From Isoetes taiwanensis (lineage: Eukaryota > Streptophyta > Lycopodiopsida > Isoetales > Isoetaceae), in the NCBI GenBank assembly GCA_021234155.1, contig JAJEKV010000017.1, positions 16,998,372 to 17,062,371 of the forward strand: a stretch of 64,000 bases of DNA, in the 5' to 3' direction. The number at the start of each line of letters is the position of its first letter. Position 1 is the stretch's first letter. Position numbers and translations under genes: made by a program. The notes under the pieces were generated by a model. That model ran no database searches, was not told where the DNA came from, and saw only the letters and a program-made list of their open reading frames with translations. This document shows, one piece after another, positions 55,845-64,000 of the stretch.

Positions 55845-58836
55845 ATGGCTGCCCCCAAACTTACTACACTTCAAGCTTCTGCTCCAAGGGATGCAACTCT
55901 TTTCGGGTCTGTATCTTTCTCGACGCCCACCTTTCGTGAAGCCCTTCTTGGTCCAAGTCGGGAAGTCGCGGAACGCCACAAGCTTTACGAATTTTCACAA
56001 ATGGAGCTCCCGGCTCCAAATCCTACAAGAATTTGCCAGCGGTTCATCGCTCACATCGCCAACAGCCCGGAAGGATTTGCTACTACGTGGTCGATGGCAC
56101 CACCATTTTACTTACTCAAAGATTTGATTTTCGAGGTATTCCGTGATCCCTTTGCAAAAACCTTCGTCTCTTGGTTTTTTTACGGGACATGGACGTCCAC
56201 TTTCGGTTTGCCCCCGCCATCCTTATCAAACCAAAGATCGCCTCACAAATATTGCCAAACCACATGAGACTTTTTGTGAAGTTTCGTAAAGAAATTGCTT
56301 GGGCATTCCATTAAGAACACCCACATCAATAAGCCGTTTTATAATATGGTCATCAACGCCATCCACTCCAATCTCCATGTTGATTGGCCACGGCTCTTAT
56401 TCTACCGCCTTCTTCAAGAAGTAGACCGCATTCGGGCTACTCCCCTCCTCCTCTCTCACGAAATTTCGTGGGTGGCCATCTTCGTGCCCTCATTAAGTCA
56501 TTACCTTCCCTGTTCTTGTGAGCCCTTCCACTTCCCATACCTCCACTTTCAGATCTCTGCATTCCCGAACCCAACCCAGCAGACTACCTTCCGCCCGGAC
56601 GGGATCGATCATGTTCAAAACCGGACCACGCGTATTATCAGTATCCTCTTCCTCCTCTCAAGCCACGCCTTCCCATTCCCATCATGCCTCTCAACAATCT
56701 CGGACAAGGCAGCAAGCGGGGACCACGCGCACCTCCACATCCTCGTCACCTCAGACAAATTCCGGCAAGATGTTCAAGCCGGTACGCCATGCAGCTACAT
56801 GCATCACAGAGGCTCTCATGAATGGTGTCAAAAGGCCCCGGAGGCTTCGATCTTTGTTCAAAGAGACCTTCAAGCTGCCACTACCCATGTTCAAACTTTG
56901 GAGGCCCAACTTCAAGAAAAGCACGCGGCTCTATTACAGGCCCGTATAGATCTCAAAAGTGCTCAGGATCAGACCAGCCTCCCTGAGGATCAGCGAGTGC
57001 TCGGCTCCAAACCCAAATTCAGGACTTATTGGAACAGAACAAGTCCAAAGATACCCTCCTGGGTGACAAGGAGAAAGACATTACTAAGCTCGACACCTTG
57101 TACTCAGAGCTTTGTGACAATTACAGCACTCAAGTTCAACACCTCACCGAAGCGTGGACGCCGACTCACCTCCTCCGAAGCTTCGGCATTCCACGCCGAC
57201 CGGTCGGTTAACGCCCCTCCGTTCGGCTTTTTGGAGGCTCAGAAACAAAAGGTGATGACGCGGAGATTGCCACGCTTTGCCTCAATACTCCCAGGCAATC
57301 CTCTTCACATGCCACGCTTCCTGGTAAACGGGTCCGTGATCAGTCCCGTCTTTTGTTAGAAAAGGAGCATCGGATCCGTGACCTTGAACATCAGCTCCAG
57401 CAAGCAGTTCAATCTGCTGACGAAGCCCAAAACAAACAGGAGGGATATATTGACATTGCTACAAACATCCCGGTGGATTTCTCTACTCCTTCCAGCTACC
57501 TTGACTATGTGGTGGCCCGACGGCACCTCTTTCTTTTGAAGTGGTACGCGGCCAATGGCAATGTTCATCAACAGCCACTCAAAAGTGTGGACTTCCTTCG
57601 GATCTGGCCGGATCTTTCTATAGCAGACAAGGGTTTATTTTGTGCACTCTTAGTCTTTGATCAGCTTACTGTTGAAGATCCTGAATTAGTCACCTTCCGA
57701 GTTGTTCAGTTATGTTTTTTCATGACTTCTACCTGGCGGATCTCCATGATAAATTCCGGGATGAGGCCCATCGTGTTTTTCGAGGCAACTCCAATGCTGC
57801 TTGGTTGTTGTCACCCACCAACAAATATTTCAAGGATCCTGCTCAGTCTAAGACTTTTGAACAGGACTACATGCACTTACCTCTGTGGCAGGTCAAAACG
57901 TTGGAACAGGTAAACAAAAATCTGGCGCACCCTGATGATCTTGAGTTTGCCCAGATTTATATGCAGCACTTGGGAGGCTACAATCAACTCCGTGGCCTTC
58001 TGGAAAGCAAGACCATCCCCACGGGTTGGGTCAATCCTCCTGTCTATCAATTACTCTCTTCTTCAGAATGGGACCATTGGTGTCGTGCTCTTGATCAGAA
58101 TCTTGTTCAAGCATTTAGGGATATGGCTCTGCAACCCACTCACACGGGCATGCTTCCCTCTCCATATGCTTCCTTAGGAGCCCCTCCCCGCCCACGGTTC
58201 CTTTCTTCTAACTGGCGTCTTCCCTTTTGGACGAAGGTCATGGATGGCCATGCTGGGTCGACTCCGCCTCAGATCTCCACGTATCTCCGGTGGGATCCCC
58301 GATTTGTCAGACGCTCCAATTGGGAGGATAATGCCACTTTGGACACTACTGAAAATTGGATTTATATCGGTAATGAGCGTGGTTGGCAAAAGCCTGCTGA
58401 TGCCTTGCATGGTCTTGATACCTTCTTGCAGAATGCTGCCACCTCACCAGACCCTTCAGTCCATCGTCAAGCTGGTTTCTGTGCTGCTCTCAAATGCATC
58501 CTGCTCAGCTCTTTAAATCGGCAAAGCCGTCAATCTTTCTTGCAATCCGAATGCGGCGTCGGTGCCTTCGGTCTCGGACTTGCCTTCTCATGGAGTGCCA
58601 GTTTGTTCCTTCGGATGCCCATGCTGCCCTGGAAGACATGGTGCGCTCTCACTTCCTCATTGAGGCCCATCCACGCCCTTGGGCTCAACTTTGACGGCTC
58701 TTCAAACACGCCGGGGACCTCATTGCTCATTACCATAATGGCCCGGCCTCATTCGTGGAGGATCACTTTCAGATCGCTGGTTTCCGCCCCCGGAAGCACT
58801 TCCTCCTTTTCTTCGGGCCGAGTGTCATTTGGTGGG
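55845..58836 (+). pseudogene. Element N extra ORF3 (env position), unrecognised coiled-coil protein
   Basis: It starts MAAPKLTTLQASAPRDATLF at 55845 and continues through frames 55845-56267, 56295-57359, 57353-57913 and 57712-58840, some 950 codons with at least three frameshifts. The middle is coiled-coil-like (ATTHVQTLEAQLQEKHAALL; EKEHRIRDLEHQLQQAV). The last third has WRLPFWTKVMDGH, YLRWDPRFVRRSNW, and near the end FQIAGFRPRKHFLLFFG. No membrane-spanning stretch typical of envelope proteins stands out. It occupies the place where plant Tat/Athila elements carry an additional ORF. Function unknown. Confidence 0.65.
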
Positions 58837-58840
58837 GGAG
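58831..58840 (+). other. Polypurine tract of element N
   Basis: GGTGGGGGAG directly precedes the 3' LTR start TGTTAGTC. Confidence 0.8.
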
Positions 58841-59431
58841 TGTTAGTCCCGTGCCTCCTGTCTGGGACTATTCATGCATATGACGGTTAAGGTCAAGCTC
58901 AAGGATCCCGAGGCAGGCGCGGGTCAGCCGTCAAAAGCCCGACAAAAGACCAAGCGGCGGCACCCGCAGTCAAAGCACAGATGCCTTTACCAAGCGTCGC
59001 TTCGGACAAGTGGCGGCCCGTCACCACGTCGGCCGTCCAAGTGATTCTAGGCACTTCAAGAGGCACCGCCAAAGATTCCTCAGAATCGGGGCCTCCTTCC
59101 GTGAGTCGGCACCGAGATCAGTCAGAGTGTCTATATTGGGCCAAAGGCCATTGTACTATATATATGAGTAGAGCTAGCACATGAGTTTTAGATGAGTTTT
59201 GAGTCTTGTCTCCGTTCAGTCTTCTCTCGATTGCGAGAGCTCATGTATGTTCATCATTGATATCAAGGAAGCTTATCATTTTCCTCTCATTATTCTCTTT
59301 TGTTCTGTTTTCTTCTTCTTGTTCTCTTCTTGCAAATCCCGCGTGACATAGTCCCCCGGATTCTCCTGTTCGATCCACGGGTCCTCACAGAGGGCTGTCT
59401 TGCAGGAGTTCCCGAACCCAGACCCCAAACA
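58841..59431 (+). repeat. 3' LTR of element N
   Basis: 591 bp, TGTTAGTCCCGTGCC...CCCCAAACA, followed by the gtgct target duplication. Minus-strand frames entering it from the chromodomain (…KWKHCLGSGFG) are read-through artefacts. Confidence 0.9.
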
Positions 59432-60404
59432 GTGCTTCCACTTGACCAAATACTGGAGGAACTGAGACCTCCTAGTCTTCTTGAATGACTTATCAAGAAG
59501 TAGCTCAGGCACAATTTCAACTTGCTCCTCAGTCATTTCCAACAACGTTGGAGTATCCAAAACCTCCTCATGGTTAGGATTGTGCCTTTTTAATAAACTT
59601 ACGTGGAAAACCTTGTGAACCTTGAGATGGGCGGGGAGATCCAACTTGTAGGCTTGGGAGCCCACCCTTTCCAAAATCTTGAACGGACCAGCCCATCTAG
59701 GGGCAAGCTTCTTGCAACTCCCAATCCGAAGCTTAGCTTGCTTAACCTTGATCTTCAACCACACGCTATCACCTACCTTGAACTCTCTTACGGTCCTGTG
59801 CTTGTCGGCTACACTCTTCTGCTGACTTCTTGCTGCTAGGAGGTAACCCCTCACTTCTTCCACCAACTGCTGCATATCTCCTAGCATCTGCTGGGACACT
59901 TCAACCTTTGACACGGGATTGTGCCAAGTGTCCGGGGTCACTAGTACCCGTAATTTACCATGAAAGGAGACATCTGAGATGACTCTTGTTTGGCACTATT
60001 GTAGGCGAATTCCACCAAGTGGATATACTCATCCCACTTGGACTGCTTATTCCACACAAAGCTTCTAAGCATATCTTCAATGATTCGATTCGCCCCTCTC
60101 CGCCCTCGACCATGTTTTGGGGATGATATGCCGTGCTCATGGAGAGCTTCGTCTGAATGGTGCTAAAGAGGTCCTGCCAAAAAGCACTCATAAACTTGGA
60201 ATCTCTATCAGATATTATCTCCCGAGGCATGCCATGGAGCCTAAAAATCTCCTTCACAAATAGCTTGGCAATATCTAATGCTGTGTCAGTAGTTCTACAA
60301 GGCACAAAATGTGCCATCTTAGATAATTTGTCTACTACGACCATCAATGCATCCTTGCCTCGAAGAGTCTTGGGAAGTCCTGTGATAAAATCCATACTTA
60401 CCAC
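59432..60404 (-). pseudogene. Chromovirus A copy 2 integrase core, GPY domain and start of chromodomain
   Basis: The frame 60404-59955 holds the catalytic core ([53 protein letters not shown]). The frame 59941-59437 holds the linker, GPY/F domain (KLAPRWAGPFKILERVG) and chromodomain start (SFKKTRRSQFLQYLVKWKH). The chromodomain is then cut by element N and resumes at 48608. A frameshift separates the two frames. The protein would integrate element cDNA and direct it to chromatin. Confidence 0.85.
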
Positions 60405-62040
60405 TTCCCACTTCGCGATTCGGCACCGCTAGAGGTTCCAAAGCTCCGGAATTGAAGTTGCTCCGCTTTGGTTTGTGACACATAACGGCACTCACGTAAT
60501 ATATCTTGCTATGCTTCTTCATTCCCGCCGTAAGTAGCTCGCCGAATCTTGAAGTAGGTTTTCATAAACCCCGCATGCCCCCGCTATTGGGCTGTTGTGT
60601 GTGTCATGAAGAATTAGCTTCCTTATACCCCAATTTATTCGGGCACACACAACTTATGTTTATGGTATAACAAGTTGCCTTCCTTCTTATAATGCTTGAA
60701 GGCTTCTCGTTTCCTTATCCGTTTCTAGCCTCTAGAGAGGCTTTCCCATACCTCCTTGAAATCACCATCGATGGTAATGTCTCCTCAATTTTCTTGCCAT
60801 ATCCACTCGAAAGAGTTGATATAGCATTACAATGAGTTCTCGTCTCAAGAGGTCTTCTAGAAAGAGCATCGTATGCACACACATTCAACTTTACGGCTTA
60901 TAAGCAATATCAAAGTCATACTCTTTCTAGGAATTCCATCCACCTCCTTTGTCTTAGATTCAGGAGTGGTTGGGTAAAGATGTATTGAAGGCTCTCGGTG
61001 ATCGATGATCTAATTGAAACTTCCTCCCAAGCAAATAATGCCTCCAAATACCTAAGAGCTCGACAATAGCTAGAAGTTCACGATCATGGGTTGGATAACG
61101 CCGCTTTCGGTGTCGTTCAACTTCTTGGAATCATAAGCTATTACTCTTCCTTCTTGCATAAGGACTCCACCTGTCGCTATCTTACTTGCATCTGTTGCTA
61201 CTATCTTGTCCTTATGCGGATCTGGCGTAACTAGCATCGTGTCATTTGTTAAGGCCTCCTTAAGCTTTTCAAATGAAGCTTGAACATTTTCTAACCAATG
61301 AGTTCTCCAATCTTTCACCTTAACACTCTTAGTGAGGTCCGTCAAGGGGGACGCCCACTTAGCGAAGTCCTTCACGAACTTTCTGTAATAGCCTGCCAGA
61401 CCTAGAAAGCTTCTTACCTCCGCCACATTCTTTGGAGCTGGCCAATCCACTACTGCTTCAATCTTTGCGGGGTCGGTGGAGATCCCTTCCGCCGATATAA
61501 CATGGCCCAAGTACTCCACTCTTTCAGTAGCAAAGTGGCATTTGGAGAGCTTTCCATACAAACGATGCCGCCTCAACTTTTCCAACACCCTTCTCAAATG
61601 CTGACTATGATCTTCAATGGACTTGCTGTAGACTAGAATGTCGTCGAAGAAGACAATGACAAACTCATCTAGGAACTCCCTGAAGACGTCATTCATGAGG
61701 CGCATGAAAGTTGCTGGGGCATTCGATAATCCAAAGGGCATTACTGTAAACTCAAAATGACCATACCGTGTTCTGAAGGCGGTCTTATGGATATCTTCTT
61801 CCTTTATCCTTATTTGGTGGTATCCTGACCTTAAGTCAATTTTAGAGAATACCTTTGCTCCTTGGAGCTGGTCCATTAAATCATCTGCCCTTGGCAATGC
61901 ATACTTATTCTTTACCGTCTGCTTGTTGAGCTGGCGATAGTCTATGCACATTCTTAAACTGCCATCTTTCTTCTTCACGAAGAGTATGGGTGCTCCAAAA
62001 GGAGACACACTTGCTATAATAAAACCAAGCTCAAGCAATT
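60405..62040 (-). pseudogene. Chromovirus A copy 2 reverse transcriptase (intact frame) and RNase H (broken)
   Basis: The frame 62038-61070 is open for 322 codons and covers the whole polymerase: [50 protein letters not shown], the catalytic [11 protein letters not shown], then the connection ([20 protein letters not shown]) and the first RNase H motif ([14 protein letters not shown]). Beyond 61070 the remaining RNase H and the integrase zinc-binding region are in short broken pieces to 60405. Confidence 0.85.
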
Positions 62041-62760
62041 CACGAGTTGCTTCTTGAGCTCATCAACTCGTGTGCTCATCCTGTATGGTGCCTTGTTGGT
62101 AGGCTTAGCATCCGTGCTAATGTGATCTCACACTCCACACCCCTGTAAAGGTGGTAGCTGCCGGATTTCATCCGAGGAAATACATCCTTGAATTCGAAAT
62201 AAGCCTTGCTCTTGGCTTGGGCAATCGCTTCCCCTTTTTGGTCGTTCCCATCCGCTTATTGGGCTCAATTGCCTCCAATCTCAAAAATGTAATCCACCTT
62301 ATTTCTTTCTATACTTTTCCTTAGTCTGCTTCAAAGAAATACATTAATCGCATAGAAGAAGTCTGTCTTCTTACCTCTCACTATGAATTTGGTGCCGTCC
62401 GGGTGTCTGTCATGGCGACTTCATTAAGATTCGCAATCGATCATGGCTTTAAGCTGGCTTTAGGAACTCCATTCCTACTATAAGGTCATACCTTCCAATC
62501 TCCATGACCTCTGCCCCCATCGCCACTTACTTCCACTAAAGGTCTATGTCGAATGTAATCCTCCTCCCCTTAGTGTGCGAATGGAACCGTTTGCCATAGC
62601 AACGGCCTTGGCTTAGACTTCAATACCTTGTTCTTCATTAGGGCAGCCAGCCTAGGAGGCGAAATTGTGAGAGCTACACATTGTCTATGAGGACTACATA
62701 TGGATTGCTATCTATGATTCCATCAGCGATCATCCTTTGCCGGTGATTTTCTATATCACC
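62041..62760 (-). pseudogene. Chromovirus A copy 2 protease region, broken
   Basis: No long frame is open, but the minus strand near 62510-62460 encodes GRYDLIVGMEFLK, the late protease motif that also occurs in element B (YDLIIGMEYL). Protease belongs here, between gag and RT. Confidence 0.55.
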
Positions 62761-62764
62761 CGAC

Positions 62765-64000
62765 TCAATATTTGCCACAGATATGGCACTCACCATCTAT
62801 GAAGTCCTGGGCCTCATGTTGGTCGTCGTCTTCATCTGCTTCTGTCGGCGAATCCCAATCCATAAGCTCTGCCAAGGCTGCCTGCATGACGAATGGGCAA
62901 TCATGTGTTCGGTGCCCTGGTTGGAAGCACTTGAAACATAGCTTCTTCTCGATACATTCTCGTCTCTTCTCTTTCGTCAGGCTGTCTAGAATACGCTTTA
63001 ACATGCTGCCCCCGATGCATTGCAAACTACGGTCCCCAAAGTTCTTACCACGAGCTCTTCCTTGCTGCTGGCCTCGATGGGCGTAGTTGCTGATTGCTTA
63101 CTCTGTTGCTGCCCTTGGTGCTTTGTCCGTTGACTTTCCTTTGAAGGCCCATTTGTCTCTCACTGGCGTTCTTTGGAGCTTCTTCAAACTTATGGCTTTA
63201 TCCTCGGCTTCTTCCAGCGACTTAGGGTTGATTGCTTTCGGACTAGCCTTTTGATATTCTTTGTTCCGGTCCCTCAATGTAAGTTTCAACCGCTTGCCTT
63301 TCAGGAGACTCGGGAACATGGAGCTGAGTCGCATGAATTCCTACTTTGCTCTTGACAAGGTACCACGGTTCAATCGTAGAAGCCTTTGGATCTGCACTTT
63401 TGCTAGTATGTGACCTAGGTACATAATGTCTGCGAAGGCCTTCTTTGAAGGTCTTGAATCTGCAAACTGTTCCTTTTGAGCTTGTTGGACTTTGCATAGC
63501 CTTTCCACCGGATTCTAGCTGCTCCTATCAAGTTTCTTTGTAGCAACTTTCCCTATATCCTTATCCTTCATGCCATAAGAGTTGCGAGAACTCTTCCATC
63601 TCATCAAGCCGGGCTTACGCCACCATACGATTTTGTCCTTCCCGAGAACTGACCCAACTTCCTAGTCTTCCACACATTGCTCATAGCCTTTGTCAACTTT
63701 CTTTGATAATCATCTTCCTTCCTTGCCACTGGCTCTTGTGTGGGGAGGTGCGGGACTCACTTTCGAGCTAGAACTGTCTTGGTATGCTCAAGTGTCGATG
63801 AACTGGAGCTAGGTGGTGTTGGACTCATTCTGTTTCTCCTTTTCCTCTTCCGTCTGCGGCATTTCCGATTGTCCCCCCTCAGGCTGTGGACCTTCCTCGA
63901 TGCCTTCTTTGAGGAGGTAGCGGTGGAGGTGGTGGTGGAGCAGTGCATATTCTTGGGCATTCATCAATGGGGTAGCCCAGGTGGATCGGTGATGCATCGG
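62765..64000 (-). pseudogene. Chromovirus A copy 2 gag, running off the right edge
   Basis: The frame 63025-62765 contains the zinc knuckle CFKCFQPGHRTHDC and a following acidic stretch (EADEDDDQHEAQDF). The frame 63497-63243 contains the capsid tail (HYVPRSHTSKSA, VGIHATQLHVPESPERQAVE). Further fragments continue to the window edge. By alignment with copy 1 the start lies just outside. Gag packages element RNA. Three or more frameshifts. Confidence 0.75.

Larger units (their letters stand above)
48609..59431 (+). mobile_element. Element N, complete non-chromodomain Ty3/gypsy element with extra 3' ORF
   Basis: LTRs at 48609-49204 and 58841-59431, with target duplication gtgct (48604-48608 and 59432-59436). 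The order is gag, protease, RT, RNase H, integrase, spacer, then a long extra ORF before the 3' LTR. RT and integrase motifs (FMDGFSG, GMDFVGPI, LTDYATKWAEA) resemble the Tat/Athila-type plant lineages, which often have an extra ORF in this place. No tRNA-Met PBS is visible after the 5' LTR. All genes are frameshifted. Confidence 0.9.
45362..64000 (-). mobile_element. Chromovirus A, copy 2, containing nested element N
   Basis: On the minus strand it enters from the right edge in gag, then protease, RT, RNase H, integrase, and chromodomain. The chromodomain is split by element N (48609-59431) and resumes at 48608-48478. A 3' UTR, polypurine tract and 3' LTR (47674-45362) follow. Its 5' LTR, ORF1 and ORF2 would lie beyond the window, where copy 1 has them at 5203-10964. 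Confidence 0.9.

Noticed and set aside
59276-59941. Fusion of the chromodomain with a new basic tail (…GSGFGNS…KKKKTEQKR)
   Set aside because: The tail is antisense LTR sequence of element N. The same tail appears at 19011-19340 and 144-428, wherever this LTR interrupts a gene.

Overview
The window is repeat-dense nuclear DNA of a land plant. It holds nested LTR retrotransposons of two superfamilies (two Ty3/gypsy lineages and one Ty1/copia), an L1-type LINE, a hAT MITE, a Helitron carrying a leucine-rich-repeat receptor-kinase fragment, and pieces of one unrecognised intron-containing gene. There are no bacterial features, CRISPR arrays, rRNA or tRNA genes. The species cannot be named from the sequence. 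Most reading frames carry many small indels, some of which look like consensus errors rather than old mutations (see findings).

Layout. (1) 1-10964: 5' two-thirds of a minus-strand chromodomain Ty3/gypsy element ('chromovirus A', copy 1), entered at the left edge through the LTR of an element nested in it. (2) 11378-21968: a minus-strand copia element whose left LTR is split by a TIR DNA transposon (11524-13710) and by a LINE lacking reverse transcriptase (13738-16052), and whose integrase is split by a solo LTR (18494-19073, TSD tccat). (3) 23862-24096 and 37281-40498: two halves of an unrecognised minus-strand gene, separated by a complete plus-strand chromovirus ('B', 24158-37280, TSD aatga). 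(4) 40859-45012: a minus-strand non-autonomous Helitron. (5) 45362-64000: a second copy of chromovirus A, with a hAT MITE in its 3' LTR and a complete 10.8-kb plus-strand Ty3/gypsy element ('N', 48609-59431, TSD gtgct) inserted in its chromodomain. Bases 1-4852 match about 59147-64000, including the nested junction. The outer LTR edges at 10964 and 45362 carry the same 5-bp flank (tttcg). The window therefore spans a tandem duplication of about 59 kb, or an assembly duplication.

The most notable content is an accessory two-gene module between the 5' LTR and gag of both chromoviruses. The first gene (plus strand 26407-27662 in B; minus strand 7680-8769 in A) encodes a histone H3-like protein: an exact H3 tail start MARTKQTARK, a long charged linker, and a C-terminal H3 histone fold including VHAKRVTLM (B) or IHTKRVTTMPK (A). 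The second gene (28384-29920 in B; 5203-6947 in A) encodes an unrecognised protein that has an acidic central region in B. In both elements each gene has its own TATA-like box about 90-115 bp upstream of the ATG. In B, two copies of a palindromic cassette precede each of the two promoters. The same elements end pol with a chromodomain, a fold that in other proteins reads the H3 tail. I infer a retrotransposon lineage that captured or evolved its own H3 gene and keeps it as an independently transcribed cargo gene.
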